Of a DNA stretch of 64,000 nt, positions 19,452 through 27,866 are shown one piece after another; position 1 is the first letter of the stretch, and every line of letters begins with the position of its first letter. The DNA comes from JBCDCY01 sp039180875. Lineage in GTDB: Bacteria > Pseudomonadota > Alphaproteobacteria > Rhodobacterales > Rhodobacteraceae. The position numbers and the translations under genes were made by a program. Location of the stretch: NCBI GenBank assembly GCA_039180875.1, contig JBCDCY010000006.1, forward strand, positions 163,808 to 227,807, written 5' to 3'. The notes under the pieces were generated by a model that made no database searches, was not told the origin of the DNA, and was given only the letters and a program-made list of their open reading frames with translations.

Positions 19452-20635
19452 TCAGCGTCCACGAGGCGCTGGCGACGCTCCTCGACCTCGTCGCCCCGAC
19501 CGAGGTGGAGGAGGTGCCGATCAACCGCGCCGCCGGCCGGGTGTTGGCCGAGACGGTGCATGCCCGGCGCACCCAGCCGCCCTTCTCCGCCTCGGCCATG
19601 GACGGCTATGCGGTCCGGCGGGCGGATGCCGGGCCCGGCGCCCAGCTGCGCGTCATCGGCGAGGCGGTGGCCGGCCGTCGCTTCGACGGCGATGTCGGGC
19701 CGGGCCAAGCCGTGCGGATCTTCACCGGCGCCCCGGTGCCGGAGGGCGCCGACGACATCCTGTTGCAGGAGGATGCGACGCGCGACGGCGACGCCCTCAC
19801 CGTGCACGAAGACCGGGACGAGGCCCGCTACATCCGCGCCGCCGGCCAGGACTTTAGCGAGGGCGACCCGATGGAGGCGCCCAGGCGCCTTGGCCCCGCC
19901 GACATCGCATTGCTGGCCGCGATGAACCTGCCCCGGGTCCGGGTGCATCGCCGCCCGGTGCTCGCCCTGGTGCCGACCGGCGATGAGCTGGTCATGCCGG
20001 GGGAGACGCCGGGCCCCGACCAGATCGTCTGCTCCAACAACTTCGGGCTCCATGCTCTGCTGGAGCGGGTGGGGGCCGAACCGCGCCTGATGCCGATCGC
20101 CCGGGACAGCCACGAAAGCCTCGGCGAGGCCCTGCGCCGCGCCCGCCGGGCCGACCTGATCGTCACGCTAGGTGGTGCCTCCGTCGGGGACCACGACCTG
20201 GTGCGCTCGGTCGCCGGAACCCAGGGCCTCGATCTGGCCTTCTATAAGGTGGCCATGCGGCCGGGAAAGCCGCTGACGGCGGGCAGGATGAAGGGCGTGC
20301 CGCTCATCGGCCTGCCGGGAAATCCCGTGTCGGCAATGGTTTGCGGGCATATCTTCCTGCGCCCGATGGTCGATCGCATGCTCGGCCTGCCGGCAGCGGC
20401 ACTGGCGCGGGAGGACGGCACCCTCGGCGCCGATCTCGGTCCCAATGGTGGGCGGGAGCACTATATGCGCGCACGCCTCGCCCGCCAGGACGGGACTTGG
20501 ATCTGCACGCCGTTCGAACGCCAGGACAGCGCCCTGCTCTCCGTCCTCGGCCAGGCCGACGCCCTGATGGTGCGCCAGGCCGGCGAGGGCCCGCTCGAGG
20601 CCGGGACCAAGGTGCCGTTCATCCGCCTCACCTGA
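19448..20635 (+). CDS. moeA: Molybdopterin molybdenumtransferase
   Basis: A 395-residue enzyme that inserts molybdate into adenylylated molybdopterin, the last step of basic cofactor synthesis. It contains RAAGRVLAE, SAMDGYAV, RIFTGAPVPEGAD, the MoCF-domain PTGDEL, TLGGASVGDHD and GLPGNPVSAM motifs in order, and a C-terminal barrel segment. It overlaps moaC by 4 bp and converges on the GST gene, with coding regions overlapping by 8 bp. The last gene of the trp/moco run. Confidence 0.94.
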   Translation: MISVHEALATLLDLVAPTEVEEVPINRAAGRVLAETVHARRTQPPFSASAMDGYAVRRADAGPGAQLRVIGEAVAGRRFDGDVGPGQAVRIFTGAPVPEGADDILLQEDATRDGDALTVHEDRDEARYIRAAGQDFSEGDPMEAPRRLGPADIALLAAMNLPRVRVHRRPVLALVPTGDELVMPGETPGPDQIVCSNNFGLHALLERVGAEPRLMPIARDSHESLGEALRRARRADLIVTLGGASVGDHDLVRSVAGTQGLDLAFYKVAMRPGKPLTAGRMKGVPLIGLPGNPVSAMVCGHIFLRPMVDRMLGLPAAALAREDGTLGADLGPNGGREHYMRARLARQDGTWICTPFERQDSALLSVLGQADALMVRQAGEGPLEAGTKVPFIRLT

Positions 20636-21293
20636 ACCCGGCGAGCCACGCCTCCATCGCCTCGCCCGCGATGGTGAGGGAGCGCTGCACCGCCGGTACC
20701 TCCTCCACCGCCGCACGCCACTCGGCCAGATGCGCGGGCACGGCCACATCGCGGCCCATCTCCACCGCCAGCAGGGCGATCATCTGCAGGGTCACCGGAT
20801 AGGCATAGTCGGCGAGGCTCGGGCGCGGGCCGAGCAGCCAGGGCGCGGGCTCCGCCAGGGCGCCAAAACGCTCCAGCGCCGCGTCGATGCCGGCGAAAGC
20901 CGCGTCGACATCGCCCGGCCGGGCCCGCCAATCGGTCTTCACCAGGGGGAAGAGCGCCCGGGCCGCCGCCTCCACCCGGGTGTCGTGAAAGCCTAGGAGC
21001 GCCCGCATCCGGGCCAGATCCGCGGGGCCCTCCGGGCGGAGCGACGGCTCGGGAGCAACGGCATCGAGATACTCCACGATGGCATTCGAGTCGTGCAGCG
21101 CCAGCGTGCCGTCCGCCCTTCGATGCACCAGCCCGGGGACAGAGCCCGCCGGCACGATCCGGCGATAGTCGGCCGAGCCGTAGCCGCCGGGCGGCTCCCG
21201 CTCCTCATAACGCAGTCCCTTCAGGTCGAGCACGATGCGCACTTTCGCCACGAAGGCGGAGACCGCGACACCGTAGAGCGTGATATCCGCCAC
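20628..21293 (-). CDS. Glutathione S-transferase family protein
   Basis: About 221 residues with an N-terminal thioredoxin-like domain (ITLYGVAVSAFVAKVRIVL, then VPGLV with the cis-proline and HDSNAIVEYLD, the glutathione gamma-glutamyl contact region) and an all-helical C-terminal domain (WLLGPRPSLADYAYPV, the usual N-capping region). Substrate is unknown. The start is uncertain: GTG 21293 lies right at the fold start after GGGGCAGAAG, while GTG 21320 in frame would add nine residues. It converges on moeA with overlapping 3' ends, and diverges from the DUF502 gene. Confidence 0.82.
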   Translation of the reverse strand: MADITLYGVAVSAFVAKVRIVLDLKGLRYEEREPPGGYGSADYRRIVPAGSVPGLVHRRADGTLALHDSNAIVEYLDAVAPEPSLRPEGPADLARMRALLGFHDTRVEAAARALFPLVKTDWRARPGDVDAAFAGIDAALERFGALAEPAPWLLGPRPSLADYAYPVTLQMIALLAVEMGRDVAVPAHLAEWRAAVEEVPAVQRSLTIAGEAMEAWLAGFR

Positions 21294-21390
21294 CTTCTGC
21301 CCCAAATTGCGCCCTAACACTCCGGATCCGAGCGTTGCTCGACCCGCGATCCGTCCCTACATCTGCCGAGCGTTCGTTACAAAGGGCCCC

Positions 21391-22158
21391 ATGTCAGAGC
21401 GTAAGTCCACCGCGCCCCGCCGCCGACCCCGACCGACCGGCCGTCGGCGCCAGAGCCTGTTCCAGCGGCTCCGCGTCAACTTTTTCACCGGGCTGGCCGT
21501 GGTCGGCCCGACCGTTCTGACGATCTACCTGGTCTGGGCTGTGGTGAACTTCATCGACGCCCAGGTGGAGCCGCTGATCCCCGCGCGCTTCAACCCCAAC
21601 GAGGTCCTGGGCATCGACGTGCCGGGCATTGGCGTCGTCATTTTCCTTGTCTTTACGGCCGTCGTCGGCGCGATGACCAAGGGCATCTTCGGACGGCAGC
21701 TCGTGCGCTATGGAGAGAGCTTGGTGGATCGCACGCCGATCGTCCGCTCGATCTACAATGCCATCAAGCAGCTGACCGAGACGATCCTCAGCCAGTCGTC
21801 CACGTCCTTCCAGCATGCCTGCCTGGTGGAATATCCGCGGCGCGATATCTGGGCGATCGGCTTCGTCTCCACGACGGCCAAGGGCGAGGTGCCCGGGCGG
21901 ATCGAGCGGGGAGAGCTGATGTCGGTCTTCCTGCCCACCACGCCGAACCCGACCTCCGGCTTCCTGCTGTTCGTGCCGCGGGAGGATGTGGTGCTGCTCG
22001 ACATGAGCGTTGAGGAGGCGGCGAAGCTGGTGATCTCCGCCGGCCTCGTGGTGCCCCCGACCGCCGAGGAACGGGCCGCCGGCGTCCGCCCGGCACCGGC
22101 CGCAAAGAACGGTTCGCGCAACGGCAAGAACGGCCGCGCGCTCAAGAAGTCGGCCTAG
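21391..22158 (+). CDS. DUF502 family membrane protein
   Basis: 255 residues with a strongly basic N-terminus (residues 1-28), two membrane segments (about 31-55 and 79-97), and a soluble domain with SLVDRTPIVRSIYNAIKQLTETI and FLPTTPNPTSGFLLFVPREDV, which are hallmarks of DUF502 proteins. The family is widespread and of unknown role. The C-terminal tail is Lys, Asn and Gly rich. ATG 21391 follows AAAGGGCCCC. Its stop overlaps the stop of the convergent solute-binding protein gene by 4 bp. Confidence 0.88.
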   Translation: MSERKSTAPRRRPRPTGRRRQSLFQRLRVNFFTGLAVVGPTVLTIYLVWAVVNFIDAQVEPLIPARFNPNEVLGIDVPGIGVVIFLVFTAVVGAMTKGIFGRQLVRYGESLVDRTPIVRSIYNAIKQLTETILSQSSTSFQHACLVEYPRRDIWAIGFVSTTAKGEVPGRIERGELMSVFLPTTPNPTSGFLLFVPREDVVLLDMSVEEAAKLVISAGLVVPPTAEERAAGVRPAPAAKNGSRNGKNGRALKKSA

Positions 22159-24017
22159 TCAGCCTCCCCGTCCCACCACCAGACGTCGGGGAGAAAGCCG
22201 GTCCAGTCACCGTAGAGCGGCAGGGCTTCGGGGAAGGTCACGCGGACGTCGTGGGCGAGCCAGCTTTCCTCGGCATACCAGAACGGGATGACGTAGCGGC
22301 CGGCCATCAGCACGCGGTCGAGGGCGCGGACGGCGGTGCGGAAGTCCTCCGGCGTCTCGGCCGCCAGCAGCGCATCGATCATCGCGTCCACCGCGGGGTT
22401 GTCGATGCCGGGATAATTGCGCGTCCCGGGCTCCGTCACGCCGTCGCTGCCCCAGTAGAAGCGTTGCTCGTTCCCCGGCGACAGCGAGAGCGCCCAGAGG
22501 TTCACGATCATGTCGAAGTCGTAGGCATTGCGCTCGGTCTCGTACTGCGCGTCGTCCACCACCCGGATGTCGACGTCGATGCCGAGCCGGGCGAGCGCAT
22601 CGGCGTAGATGCTGGCCACCGCCTCGTTCGCCTGGCTGCGGAGCAGGATCTCGAAGGCGAAGGGCGCGCCGGCCGCGTTCCTCAGCTGGCCGTCGGCGAT
22701 CTCCCACCCGGCCTCCGCCAGAAGCTGGCGCGCGGTGCGCAGGCCCCGGCGGTTGCGCAGGTCGTCGCTGCCGGCGGGCAGAGTCGGGCCGGAGAGCGTG
22801 TCGGGCGGCAGCCCGGCGGCAAAGGGGGCGAGCAAGGCCTCCTCCCCCGGGCTCGCGGCGCCGTCGAAGGCGAAGTCGGAGTTGGCGAAGTAGCTGGTGA
22901 TGCGTGGAAACACACCGTCGTTCAGCCGGGCGTTGATCCAGGTGAAGTTGAAGGCGTGCAGCAGCGCCTGGCGCACCCGGATGTCGTCGAACGGCGCCCG
23001 GCGGGTGTTGAAGACGAAGCCCCGCATGCCGGACGGTCGGCCGTGGGGGATCGCGGCACGCACGATCTCGCCATTGGCCACGGCCGGGAAATCGTACTGT
23101 CGGGCCCAGCGCACCGGGTCGCCCTCCCGATAGACCGAGACGAGCCCGGCCTTGAAGGCCTCGAACGCCGTGCCGCTGTCGGCGAAGAACTCGTAGCGGA
23201 TGGTGTCGAAGTTGTGCCGCCCGACATTCACGCCCAGCCCCGCGCCCCAATAGTCCGGCCGGCGGGCGAAGACGATGTTGCCGTTGGGCTCGAACGAGGC
23301 GACGCGGTAAGGGCCGGAGCCGGTGGGCACGAAGAGGCCGCTGTCGCGAAAGCTCACCCCCTCCCACGCGGCCTTCTGCAGGATCGGGCGGAGGCCGAGG
23401 ATCAGCGCCAGCTCCCGGTCGGGTTCGGCCAGCTCGAAGCGGACGGAGCGGGGGCCGGTCTGCACCGCCCGCGCCACCTTGTCCCGGGTGATGCGAAAGC
23501 TCGGCACACCGTCGGCGGCCAGCGTCTCCATCGACCAGAGCACATCCTCGACCGTCACCGGCGCGCCGTCGGCGAATCGCGCCTCCTCCCGCAGGGTGAA
23601 CTCGACCCAACGCCGATCCGGCGCCGTCTCCACCGATTCGGCGAGCAGACCGTAGAGGCCGAAGGGTTCGTCCCAGTTGCGGGCGAGCAGCGACTCGAAG
23701 ACATGGAGCCGCATGCCCCAGGGCGCCGTACCGCGCAGCACGTAGGGGTTGAGGCTGTCGAACCCGCCGACCTCCGACAGCACAATCGTACCACCCTTGG
23801 GGGCATCCGGGTCGGCATAGGGCAAATGTGCAAAGTCCGCCGGCAGCATCGGCGCGCCGTGCATCGCCAGACCGTGACGCGGCGCCACCTCCTCCGCCAG
23901 GGCGCCGGCCGTGAGCCAGCCGAGCGCGACGAGCCCGAACAACAGCGGCGCCCATCCCCTAGCGCAGGCTGCAAATTTAGACTTGGCGCTGGCGCCGGTT
24001 TTTGCGTATGCTCGCAT
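22155..24017 (-). CDS. Extracellular solute-binding protein family 5, YejA-like
   Basis: About 620 residues. A basic N-terminus and hydrophobic segment (WAPLLFGLVALGWLTAGALA) form a signal peptide, and the mature part begins EEVAPRHGLAMHGAPMLPADF. The HGLAMHG...PYADPDAPKGG start is characteristic of YejA-type peptide-binding proteins. GSGPYRV, RRPDYWG and NTRRAPFDDIRVRQAL are general family-5 motifs. It would deliver peptides to an ABC importer, but no permease or ATPase genes are adjacent, so this is an orphan copy. I chose ATG 24017 so that the protein begins with its signal peptide. The frame stays open to 24185 but crosses the candidate sRNA terminator. Confidence 0.87.
   Translation of the reverse strand: MRAYAKTGASAKSKFAACARGWAPLLFGLVALGWLTAGALAEEVAPRHGLAMHGAPMLPADFAHLPYADPDAPKGGTIVLSEVGGFDSLNPYVLRGTAPWGMRLHVFESLLARNWDEPFGLYGLLAESVETAPDRRWVEFTLREEARFADGAPVTVEDVLWSMETLAADGVPSFRITRDKVARAVQTGPRSVRFELAEPDRELALILGLRPILQKAAWEGVSFRDSGLFVPTGSGPYRVASFEPNGNIVFARRPDYWGAGLGVNVGRHNFDTIRYEFFADSGTAFEAFKAGLVSVYREGDPVRWARQYDFPAVANGEIVRAAIPHGRPSGMRGFVFNTRRAPFDDIRVRQALLHAFNFTWINARLNDGVFPRITSYFANSDFAFDGAASPGEEALLAPFAAGLPPDTLSGPTLPAGSDDLRNRRGLRTARQLLAEAGWEIADGQLRNAAGAPFAFEILLRSQANEAVASIYADALARLGIDVDIRVVDDAQYETERNAYDFDMIVNLWALSLSPGNEQRFYWGSDGVTEPGTRNYPGIDNPAVDAMIDALLAAETPEDFRTAVRALDRVLMAGRYVIPFWYAEESWLAHDVRVTFPEALPLYGDWTGFLPDVWWWDGEAD
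23983..24012 (+). promoter_or_regulatory. Candidate sigma-70 promoter for the small RNA
   Basis: TTGGCG (23983-23988), an 18-bp spacer and TATGCT (24007-24012) on the plus strand would start transcription near 24019. It lies inside the start of the minus-strand solute-binding protein gene. Only the match to consensus and the terminator downstream support it. Confidence 0.35.
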
Positions 24018-24018
24018 C

Positions 24019-24097
24019 ACTGCTCGATAGGTTTCTTGCCTGTATGAAACCTGCCTCAATAACTTAACGCCCTCGCTTGTCGGGGGCGTTTTTTTTC
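24019..24097 (+). ncRNA. Candidate small RNA with intrinsic terminator
   Basis: The 173-bp gap between the divergent solute-binding protein and hydroxybutyrate dehydrogenase genes contains a plus-strand unit with no ORF. A hairpin AGGTTTC / GAAACCT lies at 24029-24052, an A/T-rich single-stranded stretch follows, and then comes a canonical intrinsic terminator: a 9-10 bp GC-rich stem (24066-24075 / 24081-24090) with eight T residues. The terminator points away from any plus-strand gene, since the upstream gene is on the minus strand, so it must end an RNA that begins locally. The RNA would be antisense to the 5' leader of the solute-binding protein mRNA. I cannot assign a known sRNA family. 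Confidence 0.45.
24066..24096 (+). terminator. Intrinsic terminator
   Basis: GC-rich stem ACGCCCTCG / CGGGGGCGT (one G-T wobble) with a 5-nt loop, followed by a run of eight T. It is the only textbook intrinsic terminator I found in the window, and it has no plus-strand coding gene upstream. Confidence 0.75.
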
Positions 24098-24190
24098 GCC
24101 CACATCCCTGATCGCCATCCTGCCGGCCTCGCATCGCTGTGAGCCCCCACCTATGGTGCGCCCGGCGCAACCTGCAGGGAATCATTGGCG

Positions 24191-24988
24191 ATGTCGAACG
24201 ATGCGGAACTCGGCGGCAAGACCGCGGTCATCACCGGCTCGAACTCCGGCATCGGCCTGGGCGTCGCGACGGAGCTTGCGCGGCGGGGCGCCAACGTGGT
24301 GCTGAACTCCTTTACCGACGATGCGGCGGACCATGATCTGGCAAAGAAGATCTCGGCCGAGCAGGCAGGCGATGCGGCCTACATCCAGGGCGACATGTCG
24401 GACGGGGACGCCTGCCGGGCCCTGGTTACGAAGGCGGCGGAGCATTTTGGCAAGGTCGACATCCTGGTGAACAACGCCGGCATCCAGCACGTCGCCGGCC
24501 TGCCCGACTTTCCGCCGGACAAGTGGGACGCGATCATCGCCATCAACCTCTCCTCGGCCTTCCACACCACGGCGGCCGCCCTGCCCCTGATGCGCGAGGC
24601 CGGCTGGGGCCGCGTCGTGAACATCGCCTCGGCCCACGGATTGACCGCCTCGCCCTACAAGTCAGCCTATGTCGCCGCGAAGCATGGAGTGGTCGGCCTC
24701 ACCAAGGTCACGGCGCTCGAGACGGCGGAGGAGCCGATTACCGCCAACGCCGTCTGCCCCGGCTACGTGCTGACGCCCCTGGTGGAGGCGCAGATCCCCG
24801 ACACCATGAAGGAGTACGACATGGATCGGGAGACGGTGATCCGGGAGGTGCTGCTCGACCGTCAGCCGTCCAAGGCGTTCGCCACGACGGAGCAGATGGG
24901 GGGCGTCGTCGCCTTCCTCTGCTCCACCTCGGCCGATCAGATCACCGGCACCACGATCTCCGTCGACGGCGGATGGACGGCGCTCTGA
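24191..24988 (+). CDS. bdhA: 3-hydroxybutyrate dehydrogenase
   Basis: A 265-residue short-chain dehydrogenase. It shows GSNSGIGLG (NAD-binding), NNAGIQHVAGL, the catalytic Ser in NIASAHGL, and YVAAKHG for Tyr and Lys. The HGLTASPYKSAYVAAKHGVV and CPGYVLTPLV segments match bacterial D-3-hydroxybutyrate dehydrogenases, which oxidise hydroxybutyrate from polyhydroxybutyrate breakdown to acetoacetate. ATG 24191 is preferred over a TTG two codons upstream. Its 3' end overlaps the aquaporin gene start by 16 bp, suggesting cotranscription. No PHB synthase or depolymerase is nearby. Confidence 0.88.
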   Translation: MSNDAELGGKTAVITGSNSGIGLGVATELARRGANVVLNSFTDDAADHDLAKKISAEQAGDAAYIQGDMSDGDACRALVTKAAEHFGKVDILVNNAGIQHVAGLPDFPPDKWDAIIAINLSSAFHTTAAALPLMREAGWGRVVNIASAHGLTASPYKSAYVAAKHGVVGLTKVTALETAEEPITANAVCPGYVLTPLVEAQIPDTMKEYDMDRETVIREVLLDRQPSKAFATTEQMGGVVAFLCSTSADQITGTTISVDGGWTAL

Positions 24989-25638
24989 CCCGACGGCTGG
25001 TGGCGGAGGGGCTTGGCACGGCCGTCCTCCTCGCCACCGTCGTCGGCTCGGGCATCATGGGCGACCAGCTTTCGGGCGGCAACGTCGCGGTGGCGCTGCT
25101 GGCCAACAGCGTGGCGACCGGGGCGATCCTGTTCGTGCTGATCACGATCCTGGGGCCGATCTCGGGCGCGCATTTCAACCCGGCGGTGACGCTCGCCTTC
25201 GCATTGCGGCGGGAGATCTCGGCCGCCCACGCGGCCCTCTACATTGCGGTGCAGTGCGTGGCGGGGGTGGTCGGCGTGATCATCGCCCATGGGATGTTTG
25301 CAATGGCGCTCCTCCAGGTCTCAAGCACCGTCCGCGCTGGGCCGGCCCAGGGTTTTGCCGAGGTGGTGGCGACCTTCGGCCTCGTCTTCACCATCCTCGG
25401 CGGCATCCACTGGCGACCGGCGGCGGTGCCCGCGCTCGTCGGGCTCTACATCACCGCGGCCTACTGGTTCACGGCCTCCACCAGCTTCGCCAACCCGGCC
25501 GTGACCATCGCACGGACGTTCACCGACAGCTTCGCCGGGATCGCGCCGGGCAATGCCCTGCCCTTCATCCTGGCCCAGATCCTCGGCGCCGTGCTCGCCG
25601 TCGCCCTAGCCGGGTACCTGTTTCGGGCGCGGGCGTGA
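24973..25638 (+). CDS. Aquaporin / MIP family channel
   Basis: 221 residues, six predicted membrane segments and the two half-helix pore motifs: NPAV in SGAHFNPAVTLAF and NPAV in SFANPAVTIARTF. The inner-membrane channel may pass water, glycerol or small uncharged solutes; the selectivity residues cannot be assigned with confidence. ATG 24973 overlaps the end of bdhA by 16 bp in another frame. The next gene, an acyl-CoA synthetase, starts 13 bp downstream, so these three are probably one operon. MIP genes of this type often sit next to arsenic genes, but none is seen here. Confidence 0.88.
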   Translation: MDGALTRRLVAEGLGTAVLLATVVGSGIMGDQLSGGNVAVALLANSVATGAILFVLITILGPISGAHFNPAVTLAFALRREISAAHAALYIAVQCVAGVVGVIIAHGMFAMALLQVSSTVRAGPAQGFAEVVATFGLVFTILGGIHWRPAAVPALVGLYITAAYWFTASTSFANPAVTIARTFTDSFAGIAPGNALPFILAQILGAVLAVALAGYLFRARA

Positions 25639-25651
25639 GCCGCCGCTGGCG

Positions 25652-27214
25652 ATGCTGAGCCAAAGCCTCTTCGACATCGGCCCGCCGCCGCCCGTGCCCG
25701 CGCGCTTCAACATGGCGGCCCACACCCTGGCCGAGGGCGCCCGGGCGCATCCGGAAAAGACCGCACTAATCGTCGCCGACGCCGCTGGCACGGCGCGGGA
25801 GAGCTGGCGCTACGGCGCGTTGACGGAGGCGGTGCTCGCCACCGCGACGGGGTTGCGCCAAGTCGGGGTGGGTCGGGGCGACCGGGTGCTCCTCCGCCTC
25901 CCCAACAGCTCCGACTTCCCGGTAGCCTTCTTCGGGACCGTCGCCCTCGGCGCCGTCGCGGTGCCGACCTCACCGATGCTGACGGAGCGGGAGGTGCGCG
26001 AGCTGGTGCTCGAGGTCGCACCTGACATCGCCATTGCCGGTGGAGATCTGGCGCTGCCGGCCGATCTCGATCTACCGGTCTTGGGGACGGAGGATCTCGC
26101 CGCCTTCCGCGCCAAGCCCCCGACCGACTGGGCCGATACCGCGGCCGACGATCCGGCCTTTCTCGTCATGACCTCCGGCACCGGCGGCCGGGCCAAGGGG
26201 GTGCTGCACGCCCATCGCGCGGCTTGGGCCCGACGGATGATGTGGTGGGGCTGGTACGGCCTCGGCCCCGACGATCGCGTGCTGCATTCCGGGGCCTTCA
26301 ACTGGACCTACACCCTTGGCGCCGGCCTGACCGATCCCTGGGCCATCGGGGCGACGGCGATCATCGCGCCGGAGGGCGGTGCGGCGGACCTCTGGCCCCG
26401 GCTGGTCTCGGCCTTCGGCGCGACGCTCTTCGCATCGGTTCCGGGGATCTATCGCCAGATGTTGCGCGCCGAGGGGCCGCTTCGCCCGCACCTCGCCTCG
26501 CTCCGCGCGGCCCTTTCAGCCGGGGAGAAGCTGGCCGACGATCTTCATGCGCGGTGGGAGAGCGAGACCGGTGTGCCGCTTTTCGAGGCGCTCGGCATGT
26601 CGGAGATCTCGACCTACATTTCCGCCGGGCCCGAGACGCCGACGCGCCCGGGCACCGTCGGGCGGCCGCAGCCGGGCCGGCGGGTCGCCATCGTCGATGA
26701 CGCTGAGGGCAAGCCGCTGCCAATCGGCACGCCCGGCCATCTGGCGGTCGCGACCAGCGATCCCGGCCTCTTCCTCGGCTATGTCCAAAAGGGAGCGCTC
26801 ACCCCCCTCAGCCCCGGGCCCTGGTTCCTCACCGGGGACCGGGCGGCGATGGATGGCGACGGCTACGTCACCTATCACGGCCGCGCCGACGACGTGATGA
26901 CGGCCCAAGGCTACCGCGTCTCCCCGCTCGAGGTGGAGCGGGTGCTGGCCCTGCATCCCGCCGTCAGTGACGCAGCTGTGGCGGAGGTCGAGGTGCGCCC
27001 CGGCGTCCGCATCATTGCCGGCTTCGTCGTCGAAGACCCCGCCACGCCCCTCGATCACGATGCGCTGAGCCAGCATTGCGCCCAGCACCTCGCGCGGTAC
27101 AAATGCCCCAAGGCCTTTCGCACGCTGGCGGCCCTGCCCCGCACGGCGAACGGCAAGGTGATCCGCAGGGCGTTGGCCGACCTCGGCCTCAGCGACGCGG
27201 GGGAGAAGTTATGA
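25652..27214 (+). CDS. AMP-dependent acyl-CoA synthetase / ligase
   Basis: A 520-residue ANL-superfamily enzyme that activates a carboxylic acid to acyl-AMP and then acyl-CoA. The phosphate loop is MTSGTGGRAKGVLHAHR, a slight variant of TSGTTGxPKG. The core continues with FEALGMSEISTYIS, the hinge YHGRADDVMTAQGYRVSPLEVE and the terminal catalytic lysine in TANGKVIRRAL. The N-terminal PARFNMAAHTLAEGA resembles benzoate-CoA-ligase-like family members, but the substrate is not determinable. The stop overlaps the next gene (ATGA). With bdhA and the DsbA-like protein it forms a probable operon. Confidence 0.88.
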   Translation: MLSQSLFDIGPPPPVPARFNMAAHTLAEGARAHPEKTALIVADAAGTARESWRYGALTEAVLATATGLRQVGVGRGDRVLLRLPNSSDFPVAFFGTVALGAVAVPTSPMLTEREVRELVLEVAPDIAIAGGDLALPADLDLPVLGTEDLAAFRAKPPTDWADTAADDPAFLVMTSGTGGRAKGVLHAHRAAWARRMMWWGWYGLGPDDRVLHSGAFNWTYTLGAGLTDPWAIGATAIIAPEGGAADLWPRLVSAFGATLFASVPGIYRQMLRAEGPLRPHLASLRAALSAGEKLADDLHARWESETGVPLFEALGMSEISTYISAGPETPTRPGTVGRPQPGRRVAIVDDAEGKPLPIGTPGHLAVATSDPGLFLGYVQKGALTPLSPGPWFLTGDRAAMDGDGYVTYHGRADDVMTAQGYRVSPLEVERVLALHPAVSDAAVAEVEVRPGVRIIAGFVVEDPATPLDHDALSQHCAQHLARYKCPKAFRTLAALPRTANGKVIRRALADLGLSDAGEKL

Positions 27215-27843
27215 TCAGCCTCGACATCATCTCGGACCCGATCTGCCCTTGGTGCTATATCGGACTGGCCAAGCTGCGCGCCGGGCTGGCGAGCCACGAT
27301 CACGACCCGTTCGAGGTGCAGTGGCGGCCCTTCCAGCTCAACCCCGATATGCCGGCCGAGGGGATGGACCGCGCCGCCTACCTAGAGGCGAAGTTCGGGG
27401 CGGAGAATGCGGAGCGGTTCTACACAAGGATCGAGGAGACGGCGAAGGAGGCGGGCCTCGACGTGCATTTCGACCGGATCGCCAAGACGCCCAACACCAT
27501 CGATGCCCATCGCCTGATCCGCTGGGCCAAGAGCACCGGCAACCAGACCGCGGTCAAGACCCAGCTCTTCATCCGCTATTTCGAGCGCGGTGAGGATATC
27601 AGCGACCACGACGTGCTGCTGGACGTGGCCGAGACTACCGGGATGGAGCGGCCGATCGTCGAGCGTCTGCTGGCGGGCGACGCTGATGTCGAGGCCGTGC
27701 GCCAGGAGGACACCGCCGCCCGGCAGATGGGCGTGACCGGCGTGCCCACCTTCATCATCGCCGGCAAATATGTGTTACAAGGGGCGCAGGAGGCGGAGAC
27801 CTGGTCCCGCGTGGTTGAAGAACTGGCGGCCGTCCCCACCTAA
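27211..27843 (+). CDS. DsbA family protein, FrnE-like
   Basis: A 210-residue cytoplasmic thioredoxin-fold protein of the DsbA/FrnE/2-hydroxychromene-2-carboxylate isomerase group. The redox motif CPWC is at the N-terminus (SDPICPWCYIG, Cys12 and Cys15), and the cis-proline region is GVTGVPTFIIAGKY near 175-188. With no signal peptide it is FrnE-like rather than a periplasmic DsbA, and probably acts as a cytosolic disulfide isomerase or a GSH-dependent isomerase. It overlaps the acyl-CoA synthetase stop by 4 bp. Confidence 0.87.
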   Translation: MISLDIISDPICPWCYIGLAKLRAGLASHDHDPFEVQWRPFQLNPDMPAEGMDRAAYLEAKFGAENAERFYTRIEETAKEAGLDVHFDRIAKTPNTIDAHRLIRWAKSTGNQTAVKTQLFIRYFERGEDISDHDVLLDVAETTGMERPIVERLLAGDADVEAVRQEDTAARQMGVTGVPTFIIAGKYVLQGAQEAETWSRVVEELAAVPT

Positions 27844-27866
27844 CAAGGCTCTGAGAGGGCGCGAAA

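Noticed and set aside
24019..24097. Candidate as 6S RNA or another named RNA
   Set aside because: The unit is too short and lacks the long bulged helix of 6S RNA. I therefore call it only a candidate small RNA.
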